64,000 nt of DNA from Snuella lapsa (GCF_039539345.1 NZ_BAABCY010000034.1:1-64000); one strand, 5' to 3'; counted from the first letter of the stretch, positions 19,772-27,904 are shown. Notes: a model not told the origin generated them from the letters alone. Translations and numbers: made by a program.

Positions 19772-20724
19772 AGTTTTGCTGCCATTTTATTCAAAATGTC
19801 TTTAACTCGAATTTTTAAGCTTTCAGGTTCAATAATTTCGGCATAATCGCCAAACATAAGATACCATCTTGGGAAACCGTTTTCCAAATCGGAAGTTTCA
19901 AAGGTCATCTCTACTTGATGGCCTTTAACTGTTTCTGAAACAAAACCGTAATATTTCCTATTACCATTTATATAGCGTGCTATATTTTTATCGACCAAGA
20001 TCTTAACCTTTGTTTTTTGAACGGTTTCATCCTTTTGCCTATACTCATCTATTGTACCGTGTTTTTTAGTAAAAATGTGCTGCGTCCTTTTAATCATTAA
20101 CATTCTATCGGTTCTAAATTGCCTGTAATCATTTCTTAAATGGCAATAGCCCAACACGTACCAAAAGCTATTTTCATGGAATAAACCAACCGGCTCTATA
20201 CACCGCTCGGATGGCAATTCACTATTTAAGGCATGGTATTTTAAAAACACTTGCTTTTTTTCAGCTACACTTTCAAAGAGTATTTCCAGTGCATTTGGTA
20301 ATTTCTTGTTAAACAACTCACGGGAAGGGTCTACAACTATTTGCGATTCTAAAGCAGAAATCCAGTCTTTTTCTGCCCCCCTTAACACAGATTTCACTTT
20401 ATACATTGCAGATTCATGGTAACTACCAAGTGATTTATCTACAAATTTTTGCATAAACTTTTCGGCCGCAACAAAACTTCCTGCTTCTTCCCGTGTAAAC
20501 ATAACAGGAGGCAATCGGTATCCCTCCATAATAGAATACCCAACCCCAGCTTCACTAATAATTGGAACCCCGGAAGCCTCCAAGGTTCTAATATCTCTAT
20601 AAATAGTTCGCAAACTTACTTGAAACCGATCTGCCAACTCTTGTGCTTTCACAATGCGTTTGGCTTGTAGTTGCACAAGAATTGCTACAATACGGTCAAA
20701 ACGCTTCACTGTATCTAAACTCAT
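19768..20724 (-). CDS. YafY/WYL-family transcriptional regulator
   Basis: The 318-residue protein has an N-terminal DeoR-type helix-turn-helix (RIVAILVQLQAKRIVKAQELADRFQVSLRTIYRDI, in two blocks within residues 7-42) and a WYL domain in the C-terminal half (about 135-310), which senses an effector. I start at 20724 (MSLDTVKRFDR) rather than 20799 because a TATCTTTG -7 element at 20751-20744 (minus) lies inside the longer frame. It is divergent from a DinB operon, and two matching 16-bp operator-like sequences lie between them. Autoregulation and control of dinB are inferred. Confidence 0.93.
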   Translation of the reverse strand: MSLDTVKRFDRIVAILVQLQAKRIVKAQELADRFQVSLRTIYRDIRTLEASGVPIISEAGVGYSIMEGYRLPPVMFTREEAGSFVAAEKFMQKFVDKSLGSYHESAMYKVKSVLRGAEKDWISALESQIVVDPSRELFNKKLPNALEILFESVAEKKQVFLKYHALNSELPSERCIEPVGLFHENSFWYVLGYCHLRNDYRQFRTDRMLMIKRTQHIFTKKHGTIDEYRQKDETVQKTKVKILVDKNIARYINGNRKYYGFVSETVKGHQVEMTFETSDLENGFPRWYLMFGDYAEIIEPESLKIRVKDILNKMAAKL

Positions 20725-20841
20725 AATAGCATTGTATATCTCCCAAAGATAGGTCTTCAAATTAATGCATAGGTCGAAATTAAACTTCAATTTACCCATA
20801 ATAATTCAACTTGACTACAATACAAAATAAGGTATTGCGAG

Positions 20842-20857
20842 TGACAACCCTTTGTCA
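20842..20857. promoter_or_regulatory. Operator-like inverted repeat 1 (TGACA-N6-TGTCA)
   Basis: TGACAACCCTTTGTCA matches the reverse complement of the second site (20966-20981) at 15 of 16 positions. It lies between the divergent YafY-type regulator and the DinB operon, about 90 bases upstream of the regulator's -7 element. It is a likely binding site for that regulator. Confidence 0.65.
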
Positions 20858-20965
20858 ACAGAGTGTCAATCTTTAAAAGAAGATAATTAAAAACAACCTA
20901 TATCATATTTTAAAACGCTTATTTGCAGACACTTATAATAAAAAATGAAAATTATTTTTTTCTAC

Positions 20966-20981
20966 TGACAAAGGGCTGTCA
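20966..20981. promoter_or_regulatory. Operator-like inverted repeat 2 (TGACA-N6-TGTCA)
   Basis: TGACAAAGGGCTGTCA lies just before a TAATTTTG -7 element (20993-21000) of the DinB operon and covers its -33 region, a position suited to repression. It pairs with site 1, 124 bases away (about 12 helical turns), which would allow looping. Confidence 0.65.
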
Positions 20982-21033
20982 TACACCAATTTTAATTTTG
21001 TTCAAGATCTTAAAATCATTAAAAAATTAGAGT

Positions 21034-21531
21034 ATGGAAACCACATTGAACAAAAGCAAAAAAGCAGACCTGGTGATATCACCTACCCAACTAATCAATC
21101 ATTGGCAAGGACATAGAAGTCTTACGCGACGCGTTATTGAAGCATTTCCTGAGGATGCATTTTTTAATCACACTATTGGTGGCATGCGCCCCTTTTCGGA
21201 AATGGTCATGGAACTTTTAGGTATTGCGAGTCCCGGTATTCAAGAAATTGCCACAGGAAAAACATCTCCACTTAACGAGCACTTTGAACACGGCAACAAA
21301 AAAGAGCAATTACTTGAACTCTGGGATAAATCCACAGACGAAATCAATAGGTATTGGGCTCAAATAAAGCCAGACCAATTCCAGAATACTATCAAACTAT
21401 TTGGACAGTACGAAGGCACAGTGCAATCATCTATTTTTTACTTTATAGATAACGAAATACACCACCGCGGACAAGGTTATGTGTATTTGCGGTCTTTGGG
21501 TATTGAGCCACCAGCTTTCTACGAACGCTAA
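21034..21531 (+). CDS. DinB family protein
   Basis: This 165-residue helical protein is of the DinB/YfiT four-helix bundle type. Histidines that could bind a metal are in the right places: NHWQGHRS near residue 24, FNHTIGGM near 47 and NEIHHRGQGYVYLR near 145. The family includes thiol-dependent transferases and stress-induced proteins of unknown reaction. It starts a two-gene operon under the operator at 20966-20981 and is probably controlled by the adjacent WYL regulator. Confidence 0.9.
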   Translation: METTLNKSKKADLVISPTQLINHWQGHRSLTRRVIEAFPEDAFFNHTIGGMRPFSEMVMELLGIASPGIQEIATGKTSPLNEHFEHGNKKEQLLELWDKSTDEINRYWAQIKPDQFQNTIKLFGQYEGTVQSSIFYFIDNEIHHRGQGYVYLRSLGIEPPAFYER

Positions 21532-21554
21532 TCAATCTTAAAAACGAACAGCCA

Positions 21555-21773
21555 ATGAAAACCGTTTTAGTATTTAAAACTTCTATTTCGAGACCAAGAC
21601 ATGTAAAACTACTACAGCCACATTTAGATGCATTGGTCGCAAGGCAGGGTCGTTGGAATTTTGACTTGGAGGATTGTGATAATATTCTCCGAGTCGAATC
21701 CAAAATACTCAAAGCACAAACGGTATGTAATGCCCTAAAGCGCTATGGATTTTATTGTGAAGAATTGCATTAA
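21555..21773 (+). CDS. small conserved protein, ferredoxin-like fold suspected
   Basis: This 72-residue protein starts 23 bases after the DinB stop, in the same direction. The pattern (beta strand MKTVLVFKTSI, helix about 18-32, strands RWNFDLEDCDNILRVES, helix, strand) resembles small ferredoxin-fold proteins such as heavy-metal-associated domains, but without the CxxC metal site. It is a frequent companion of DinB/YafY genes in Flavobacteriia. Function unknown. Confidence 0.72.
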   Translation: MKTVLVFKTSISRPRHVKLLQPHLDALVARQGRWNFDLEDCDNILRVESKILKAQTVCNALKRYGFYCEELH

Positions 21774-21986
21774 AGCATTTAATTTGGCTATGAATTAAAA
21801 TTAAGGACAACCTTTTGACACAACCTGTAAGGTAGTTGAAATACTCAAGACAAACTCCAACAAATCTCACCTTAAACAAATAATTTTTCAATCGTTTACA
21901 CTAACACAACATAGATGGTCAATTCTTAAAACCAGTAAGGATACTCATATAGTAACGACTCCTTATATATCCACAAGAAACTTGCT

Positions 21987-22414
21987 ATGTGTTTTAAAGA
22001 ATTGCTTTCGATTGTTTGTATGCTCCCTATTTTACATATTAATGCCCAAACATGTTGCTCGGGCGGTATACCGCTTTCAAATAATATTGGCCTTCCCATA
22101 TTAGAAAAAGGAAGCTTACAAATAGGCATCCACTACGACTATAATAATTTAAATACCCTAAACAATGGCAACGAAAAACTAGATGATAATGCTAGATTAA
22201 GAGTTACCCATTCTATTTTAATAAATACCAACTATGCACTTACCAACAATTTTTCTATTGAGGGCTTATTTTCTTGGGTCAACCAACGACTTACAACAGG
22301 ACGATGCAGATAGTCATTTAATTTTAAAGTCAAACAAAGGCGAAACACTTTTGGAATATCACAGAGCAAGCAAAGGGCTGTTTACCTACGATTCTAAGTT
22401 TTTAACCTTTACAG
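21987..22414 (+). pseudogene. broken secreted barrel-like gene, cut by an IS4-family insertion
   Basis: The first 108 codons (21987-22310) begin with a signal peptide (FKELLSIVCMLPILHINAQ) and then TCCSGGIPLSNNIGLP, GSLQIGIHYDYNNLNTL, LDDNARLRVTHS and SIEGLFSWVNQ. This is the start of a family of flavobacterial outer-membrane beta-barrel (transporter-like) proteins. The frame is then lost near 22290-22310: a second frame (22234-22446) continues without recognisable homology. The IS4-family element begins at 22415, and nothing of the gene is seen on its far side. It is a dead 5' fragment. Intact relatives are roughly 300 residues. Confidence 0.7.
22404..22414 (+). repeat. Left target-site duplication of the IS4-family element
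   Basis: AACCTTTACAG (11 bp) is repeated exactly at 24199-24209, directly outside the inverted ends of the element. An 11-bp duplication falls in the range known for IS4-group elements. Confidence 0.88.
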
Positions 22415-22612
22415 CTAAGTACATGACAAAAAATGAAATAGGTTGATATTGTTTTGATTCTTAGTGTTCAATAAACAGTTTGCAACGAAATTGAGTCCAT
22501 ATTTAAAAATGCTTTTAGCTTTTCTGCCATGCTTTTTAATAGTAATAGGGTTTATACGGTGTAGATGTATGCCAATTTTATAACACCACACAAAAGCAAT
22601 CATTACCAAGAG

Positions 22613-23189
22613 GAATGAACTACCCCGAGGCAGAGCCATCGAGGTATCAAAACAATGTTAGTTGATTTGAATGCAATTTCTTATATTCTTTTTCCATTCC
22701 TTGATTTTTAACATATTCCCTAATCACTTCTTCGTTTGAGTATTGTCCAACTGTATTTACATAAAAACCACTAGTCCAAAACTTACCTCCCCATAGTTTT
22801 TCCTTAATCTCTGGAAATCTCTGAAACAATTGTTTTGCAGTGATACTTTTTAACATTCTAATCATTTTTGAAACCGAATAACTTGGAACACTTTGAACTA
22901 AAAAATGTACGTGATTAGATTCATAACCTATCTCTATAAAATGTACCTCATAACGTTCTGAAATTTCCAAACAAATACTTTTTAAACCCTCGCCTATTTC
23001 TTCTGTTATGACTGATTTTCTATATTTCAATGGAAAAACTAAATGATAAAGTAACAAGCTTTTATTATGCCTTTTTAAAATATGTTCACTCATTTCTCGA
23101 AAGTACACTTTTTCAAAGTGTTTTGAAAAACTCTCCGTTTTTCAAACTTTTCAGCTAAACCCCGAGGCAGAGCCTCGAGGAATTCTTTA
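22613..23189 (-). mobile_element. IS200/IS605-family element inserted in the IS4 transposase
   Basis: Restoring the IS4 reading frame fixes the ends to within a base or two, giving a 577-bp element that carries only tnpA. Hairpins near both ends are those expected of this family, which transposes as single-stranded DNA and makes no target duplication. At 23159-23179 the stem is CCCCGAGGC / GCCTCGAGG with one mismatch. At 22621-22646 it is TACCCCGAGGC / GCCATCGAGGTA with a bulged A and a mismatch. There is no TnpB. Confidence 0.88.
22647..23093 (-). CDS. tnpA: IS200/IS605-family transposase TnpA
   Basis: This is a single-domain Y1 HUH transposase of 148 residues from MSEHILKRHNKSLLLYH; an alternative ATG at 23108 adds five residues. 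The HUH motif is NHVHFLV, near residue 60, and the catalytic tyrosine lies in EEVIREYVKNQG, near residue 130. It cuts and rejoins single-stranded DNA at the hairpin ends. The gene is intact, so this element may still move. Confidence 0.93.
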   Translation of the reverse strand: MSEHILKRHNKSLLLYHLVFPLKYRKSVITEEIGEGLKSICLEISERYEVHFIEIGYESNHVHFLVQSVPSYSVSKMIRMLKSITAKQLFQRFPEIKEKLWGGKFWTSGFYVNTVGQYSNEEVIREYVKNQGMEKEYKKLHSNQLTLF

Positions 23190-24198
23190 GATTAATTTTT
23201 CTATTCTATCAATGTCTTTTAGATGGGTCTTTTCAATATCAAACCCGCTAGATTTCATTGCTTTAAAACACATTTCAATCTGCCATCGCTGTTTATAATC
23301 TTGTTGGGCCTTTTCAGGTTTGTTAAACGATACAATTATTAAGAAATCTTGTTTTCTGCTGTTATTGCCCAATTTACATCCTGATAAATAGCAGAGTGCT
23401 CCATTAACACGTACAATTTTATTGTAATGAACAAACTCATTGACCTTAAACCTATTGAACAAATGAGAAGCTTTAATGGTTTTGTTTTTATGTGGAAGAA
23501 ATACTTTAAAATTATTACGAATACGGATGTAGTACCGGATCTTGTTTGTGTTAAGAAACCCCAACCATTGTTCACCTACAAACTCTCTATCGGCAACAAC
23601 AGAATCAATAACATCTTTACCAAAAAGACAAATAAACCTGTTCACCAGTTCAATACGCTCTTTACTATTAGAATTACCTCGTTTATCAAGCATGGCAAAC
23701 AACAAAGGGAAAGCAACTCCCTTATATACAATAGCGAGCATGAAAATATTAATGTTGGTTTGCCCAAACTTCCAGTTGGTCCTGTCTATGCTTAAGATTA
23801 ATTTGTCTTGCTTGGGAAGCAGGTTAAAAACAAGACGCGCTATAAGGTTAGAATCTAAACTATAGTTCGCAATAAACCGTTGTATACGTCTCAAAGAAGA
23901 CTCGGGGTTTGCCCTGGCATCAAAAGCATTGGCTAGTTTCTCAAAAGTAACTGTTTGCACTTTACAAAGCGCAATGATAAAGTGAGAAATGAGTTTTACC
24001 CTAGCTAAATTTAACTTTCCTTGGAAATGACTGTTGAGAACTAAGGTCAATTCACTATTTTTAGTGACAGCATTGGTTTTCTTCATTAGAAAAATAAGTG
24101 GAATTATTTATCTAATATACTGAAAATCAATGCTTTAGTCAAATAAATCAACACTTAATTTACTGATTATCAGCAGATTGTATTTTTGTCATGTACTA

Positions 24199-24209
24199 AA
24201 CCTTTACAG
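24199..24209 (+). repeat. Right target-site duplication of the IS4-family element
   Basis: AACCTTTACAG matches 22404-22414 exactly and abuts the right inverted end. Its last two bases overlap the first bases of the neighbouring IS200-type element (from 24208), so the IS4 element went in at or beside the edge of a copy that was already there. Confidence 0.88.
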
Positions 24210-24786
24210 TAAAAATCACACCTTCTAAGAAGGTGGCTTTGAATTGCCCCTAAAAGGGGCTTCGAGGGCCTGGTTCAAAAATCAAATTTCTGTTGATTCT
24301 CTTCAACTATTCTCTCTTCCTTTTCCTGATGTTTCACATATTTTCTTATCATTTCTTCATCTAAGCCTACAGTACTTACAAAGTAACCTCTCGCCCAGAA
24401 ATGATTTCCCCAATATGGCTTCTGCTTTAATTCAGGATAACTCTTAAACAGCTTTATTACTATTTTCCCTTTTAAAATTCCCATCAGTTTAGAGATGGAA
24501 ACTTTTGGCGGAACCGATACCAACAAATGTACATGATCCTCTTGAATGTTCAATTCTTGAACCTCACACCCTTTCCATTCGCACAAAGAGCGTATATCCC
24601 TTTCAACCAAGGTCTTTATTGTTCCTTTTAATATTCGCAACCTATACTTTGGAACCCAAACTATGTGATATTCACATTTATATATAACATGACTAAGTTT
24701 CTTATATTTGCTCATAGTACAAATATAGGCATAGCCTTCAGAACATGACCACCAGCAAAGCAGGTGGTTTTATAAGATGAAATAAA
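24208..24786 (-). mobile_element. IS200/IS605-family element, copy 1 (complete)
   Basis: The limits are set by comparison with copy 2 (43700-43980): identity starts at AGTAAAAATCAC and ends at GATGAAATAAA, with different flanks outside. The length is 579 bp. Hairpins: CACCTTC-TTA-GAAGGTG and GCCCC-TTTTA-GGGGC at the 3' side of tnpA, and ACCACC(T)GC-TTT-GC(T)GGTGGT with mismatched T residues at the 5' side. It carries only tnpA. It is unrelated in end sequence to the element at 22613-23189. Confidence 0.9.
24275..24715 (-). CDS. tnpA: IS200/IS605-family transposase TnpA
   Basis: This 146-residue Y1 transposase has the HUH motif DHVHLLV near residue 60 and the catalytic tyrosine in EEMIRKYVKHQE near residue 126. 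It starts with MSKYKKLSHVIYKCEYHIVW, typical of the IS200 group. The gene is complete, and the same gene is interrupted only by an assembly gap in copy 2. Confidence 0.95.
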   Translation of the reverse strand: MSKYKKLSHVIYKCEYHIVWVPKYRLRILKGTIKTLVERDIRSLCEWKGCEVQELNIQEDHVHLLVSVPPKVSISKLMGILKGKIVIKLFKSYPELKQKPYWGNHFWARGYFVSTVGLDEEMIRKYVKHQEKEERIVEENQQKFDF

Positions 24787-25077
24787 ACCCTTAAAGGAAA
24801 GCCTTGACAACATGAAGCGTCGAAAGGTAAAAAAGGAGAAACACCTAAAGACACTTTGGCTGTTTACAACCTTAAAACCAAAGAACTATTCAAGATACCT
24901 AATGTAAAATCGTATAGTTTCCCCGAAAAATGGTCTGGACAACTAGCTTATTATCTGGAGGAAATAAAGACAGATAAAAAAGAAACCAAAAGCGACAGCA
25001 CTAAAATCAAAGAAAAAAATATAACGAACCTCTTTGACACAGCTCATTCAGAGCAAAGCGAAGAATCTCAAAAATGA
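24787..25077 (+). pseudogene. S9-type peptidase fragment, truncated and frameshifted
   Basis: Directly beyond the end of IS200 copy 1, one frame gives LKESLDNMKRRKVKKEK and another gives PKDTLAVYNLKTKEL, KIPNVKSYSFPEKWSG and LAYYLEEIKTDKKE. Together these match an internal stretch of the N-terminal beta-propeller of flavobacterial S9 family (prolyl-oligopeptidase-like) peptidases. The fragment lacks its start, has a frameshift near 24845, and runs out into NLFDTAHSEQSEES, which looks like translated dispersed repeat rather than peptidase. The hydrolase domain is absent. It is a leftover about 95 codons long. Confidence 0.7.
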
Positions 25078-25736
25078 ACACAAATCAACCTCATATAATC
25101 GTCGAAAAAGGCGTCCAATACAAACTTGGCGAACTCAAAGACAACCACATCCATTACGATTTTAAAAGTATACTCATTTTCCTCGATGCAAAGGGAAAGT
25201 TGCTATTTGGCAAAAATTTCAAGATATATGAAGAAGACGAGGTGGTACTTTATAAGTTATGCATCTATTTCATTCGTGATTTTGAAGCTTGCGAAAAACT
25301 AAATATCGATCCGAATAAAGGGATTCTGTTATCTGGTCCGGTAGGTTGTGGCAAAACCAGTTTGATGAAGCTGTTAAGGTACATAGTGCCACATCATAAG
25401 TCTTACGAATTAATTCCAGCAAGAAATATCACATTTACTTTTAACAACATTGGTTTTAAAATTATTCAAGAATATGGCAATAGCAACTTTTATTGTTTTG
25501 ACGATTTAGGAGTAGAAACAACAGGAAGGTATTTTGGTAAAGATTGTAATGTCATAGGTGAAATTCTCTTATCGCGTTATGATTTATTTCTTCAGCGAAA
25601 AATCAGAACCCATGCAACCACAAACCTCAACGCTCAAGAACTGGAGGAATGTTACGGTAACCGTGTACGCTCCAGAATGCGTCGGCTTTTTAATTTAATA
25701 GCTTTTAATGGTAATGTTGTGGACAAACGTATGTGA
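25074..25736 (+). CDS. DnaC/IstB-like P-loop ATPase
   Basis: This 220-residue AAA-type ATPase has Walker A GPVGCGKTS near residue 88, Walker B FYCFDDLG near residue 142, and the sensor-type segment HATTNLNAQELEECYGNRVRSRMRRLFN, in the style of DnaC, DnaA and IstB loaders (RVRSRM as arginine-finger box). No transposase of the IS21 type is beside it. Similar stand-alone ATPases occur in Bacteroidota, often in variable regions. It might load a helicase or be left over from a mobile element. The start overlaps the tail of the S9 fragment by four bases. Confidence 0.75.
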   Translation: MNTNQPHIIVEKGVQYKLGELKDNHIHYDFKSILIFLDAKGKLLFGKNFKIYEEDEVVLYKLCIYFIRDFEACEKLNIDPNKGILLSGPVGCGKTSLMKLLRYIVPHHKSYELIPARNITFTFNNIGFKIIQEYGNSNFYCFDDLGVETTGRYFGKDCNVIGEILLSRYDLFLQRKIRTHATTNLNAQELEECYGNRVRSRMRRLFNLIAFNGNVVDKRM

Positions 25737-25745
25737 TTTGCGTAA

Positions 25746-26966
25746 TTAAGTTTGGTAGGTACTATCAAACATGACTTTTGCAGAATATTTTTGAGAATAT
25801 AACCTATAGGCATTTTTAGCAATTTCATTTCTTAACTTATCATTTTTGAGCATAGTCAATAACTGTTTTTTAAAAGAAAAAGGATTTAGTTCCTTTTGTT
25901 TGTTTAGACTTATTTTTAAGCAAGAATTATTATGCTCAAGCATTTCAAAAATATCAGTATTTGTTACAATCATAGGGACTTTAAAAGACATGGCTTCCAG
26001 CATAACATAACTGCTTTGTTCATTTAGAGATGGAAATATTAGGGCATCGGCAAGCTTATAATATAGTTTAACCGAATTAGCTGGTAAATACCCGGCGAAT
26101 ATTATCCTCTTTTTTATGCTTTCGTACTTCTTAACAAGAGATGCTTTCATTGCTCCGTCCCCAACTATAAGCAACTTTACGTTTTCATATCCTTTTTCAA
26201 CAATATCCTTAAAAGTACTTAACAATTGTGCTATCCCTTTTTGAGGAGTTAGCCTGCCCACATAAAGAAATATAACGTCTTTTTCGGTAATTAATACATC
26301 TTTCTTTATCGTTTCAATATTTCTAAAGTCCTCATCGGTAAACTTTTGTTGCTTTATACCGTTGGGTACTTCAAAAACCTTTTCGCTTGGTATTTTATAT
26401 ACTTTTAACATATCCTTTTTCATGCTTTCTGAAAGACATATTACCTTATTTGAAAGCTCGCAGTTTTTCATTTCAGCCCTTATATTATTTATATGAAAGG
26501 AGTCTTTTTCAGAATTGGTGAAATCTTCTATAAACTTGCTGTAGTTATTGTTATAATGGACTTTCCATAAAGAAACATGGACAGTATAAATCAGGAAAGC
26601 TCTTGTATGTTCTTTAATTAATGCAATTAAAAAATATTGCATATTGCTATTGAAATGAAATATATCTGTTTCACTAAATTCATAAAAGTCATGCAATAAT
26701 ATAAATACAGCCTTGGAATACACATAGGATAAGCTCCTGATATTTTTTTGATAGCCACAAGGCTTGGGGATTTTTAAATAGGCAATATTTTCAACTTTAT
26801 CGTGCTGTACTGCAGATATATCAGAAACGCCGACTAGAACGTAAACCAATTCCAATTCATTAGATTTGGATGAGGCCTGATCTATTATTTCGTTTATGTA
26901 TTTTCCAACCCCATACTTATGCGAGTCATCAGCTTGATTTACAATAAAAATCCGTTTTCTTTTCAT
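25746..26966 (-). CDS. glycosyltransferase family 4 protein
   Basis: This 406-residue protein has a GT-B fold. The C-terminal domain shows FLYVGRLTPQKGI (near 230), LLIVGDG, ADALIFPSLNEQSSYVMLEAMSF (the EX7E-like donor-binding region, with Glu in the Q-S-S-Y segment) and VTNTDIFEML. The N-terminal part begins RIFIVNQ with a glycine-rich YGVGKYI loop. It is the last gene of the minus-strand peptide cluster, 38 bases after the LanC-like gene. Glycosyltransferases of a similar kind (I recall TIGR04157) accompany GG-leader peptide loci in Bacteroidota, so it may modify the peptide; an exopolysaccharide role is the alternative. Confidence 0.82.
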   Translation of the reverse strand: MKRKRIFIVNQADDSHKYGVGKYINEIIDQASSKSNELELVYVLVGVSDISAVQHDKVENIAYLKIPKPCGYQKNIRSLSYVYSKAVFILLHDFYEFSETDIFHFNSNMQYFLIALIKEHTRAFLIYTVHVSLWKVHYNNNYSKFIEDFTNSEKDSFHINNIRAEMKNCELSNKVICLSESMKKDMLKVYKIPSEKVFEVPNGIKQQKFTDEDFRNIETIKKDVLITEKDVIFLYVGRLTPQKGIAQLLSTFKDIVEKGYENVKLLIVGDGAMKASLVKKYESIKKRIIFAGYLPANSVKLYYKLADALIFPSLNEQSSYVMLEAMSFKVPMIVTNTDIFEMLEHNNSCLKISLNKQKELNPFSFKKQLLTMLKNDKLRNEIAKNAYRLYSQKYSAKVMFDSTYQT

Positions 26967-27004
26967 TTGTACCTATGGTTAATAAGGGATACGTTTAATA
27001 AATA

Positions 27005-27904
27005 TCATTCATGGTTTACCATATCTTGTAAAAACGTAAGCATATAAAACTCATTAGAATTTGTCTTAATTTCTAAACCCTGATTTAATAATCGAATAGC
27101 ATACATCATTAAATTTTGAAAGTATTTTTTTTCGCCTTGGTTAGCCTGTGTTGTTTCCTCGATAAGATTTGGAAAAAACAAATCATTGGTTGTTATATCA
27201 TCAAACTTCTGCTCCTCAAGTGGATTTTTGTGGTCATTTGCCATAAACCCTTCATTATTTACTATGTTTAAATCATTTAGGCTTTTTGCCTCTGTTTTGC
27301 TGAACTTAACAACAGCTTTATCACTAATGACAGATTTTATAAAAGAACGGTAAAGTCCAAATAATCCAGCATCCTTGACTAATGCCAAATCCATTTCTAT
27401 AAGTAAAACAAAAATTTTTGAAAGCGAGGCCTTGGCTTCAACCTGTTTCATTTCACTTCCTGCTACTCTTAACCTCAACACCAAGTACAGCCCCAAAACG
27501 ATCAGTTGAGGCAAATGGTTTATTAAAACATCCTGTTTGTTAAGCATTTTTACTTCCCGGAAAACGCTTTTATCCATTATAGCCAGGATATTATCCAGAT
27601 CATCAGATTCAAAATAGCCTTTTTCAATAAATTGCATCAATGCCCAACCTATTTCTGCTATTTTAGGGTTGTTTTTTTCTATATCGTTTTCTATAGTATG
27701 CAACTCAGTGATTAAGATGTCTTCTAAAATCTCAAACGCGAATTCTGTATACAATTCCTTTGAATATATTCTACTATACTTAAAAAAAAAGTATAGTAAT
27801 GGAATTTTTCCTTTAATACCATTGTCCTGAACAGTTTCGGTATTTATAAGTAAAAAACGGGCAAGATAATGTGCTTTTGCTTCTAAATTCATAGATTGAT
27901 ACAA
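27005..27904 (-). CDS. LanC-like protein, divergent, zinc site not found
   Basis: This 299-residue all-helical protein matches the first half of Bacteroidota LanC-like proteins: GKIPLLYFFFKYSRIY (for GktGiaLFffhYsr), YTEFAFEILEDI, EIGWALMQFIEKGYF (for GIGWgIeyLiqnGF) and LDNILAIMDKSVFREV. LanC enzymes form thioether rings in lanthipeptides using a zinc held by Cys, Cys and His. The C-terminal half here has no CxxG or CHG motif, and the protein has no cysteine that I can see. I take it as a catalytically inactive or repurposed LanC-like protein, perhaps a scaffold for the precursor. No dehydratase gene is present. An ATG at 27892 is an alternative start. Confidence 0.55.
   Translation of the reverse strand: MYQSMNLEAKAHYLARFLLINTETVQDNGIKGKIPLLYFFFKYSRIYSKELYTEFAFEILEDILITELHTIENDIEKNNPKIAEIGWALMQFIEKGYFESDDLDNILAIMDKSVFREVKMLNKQDVLINHLPQLIVLGLYLVLRLRVAGSEMKQVEAKASLSKIFVLLIEMDLALVKDAGLFGLYRSFIKSVISDKAVVKFSKTEAKSLNDLNIVNNEGFMANDHKNPLEEQKFDDITTNDLFFPNLIEETTQANQGEKKYFQNLMMYAIRLLNQGLEIKTNSNEFYMLTFLQDMVNHE

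Larger units (their letters stand above)
22415..24086 (-). pseudogene. IS4-family transposase split by an IS200/IS605 insertion
   Basis: The N-terminal 299 residues (24086-23190) carry the DDE-type core: SIDRTNWKFGQ (first Asp), VVADREFVG (second Asp) and the YREK motif YKQRWQIEMCFKAMK with the Glu. Translation then runs into the inserted element and stops at once (KLI, stop). The missing C terminus (LLVMIAFVWCYKIG to FHFLSCT, about 65 residues) is found at 22611-22415 in the same direction. Joining the two parts across the insert restores DRIEKLI-LLVMIAFVWC with the frame kept, so the gene was intact, about 364 residues, before the insertion. It should now be inactive. Confidence 0.92.
22415..24198 (-). 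mobile_element. IS4-family insertion sequence, interrupted by an IS200/IS605 element
   Basis: The ends are inverted: CTAAGTACATGACAAAAA on the left, and on the right, read inward on the minus strand, TAGTACATGACAAAAA. Both flanks carry the 11-bp duplication AACCTTTACAG. Inside is one transposase gene on the minus strand, split by a 577-bp IS200/IS605 element at 22613-23189. Without that insert the element is about 1207 bp. The transposase stop codon (TAG, 22417-22415) lies in the terminal repeat itself. It landed in the decayed barrel gene and directly against the neighbouring IS200-type copy. Confidence 0.9.

Noticed and set aside
21774..21986. Search for a further gene or operator (TGACACAACCTGT) before the broken barrel gene
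   Set aside because: Only half of the operator pattern is present and no reading frame is supported.
22415..22639. The 74-codon minus-strand frame as a separate small membrane protein
   Set aside because: It is the displaced C terminus of the IS4-family transposase; its first nine codons come from the inserted element.
25746..26966. Reading the glycosyltransferase and sulfotransferases as part of a capsule locus
   Set aside because: No polymerase, flippase, sugar-nucleotide genes or Wza/Wzc are nearby, while exporter and precursor are packed in the same operon; kept only as an alternative.
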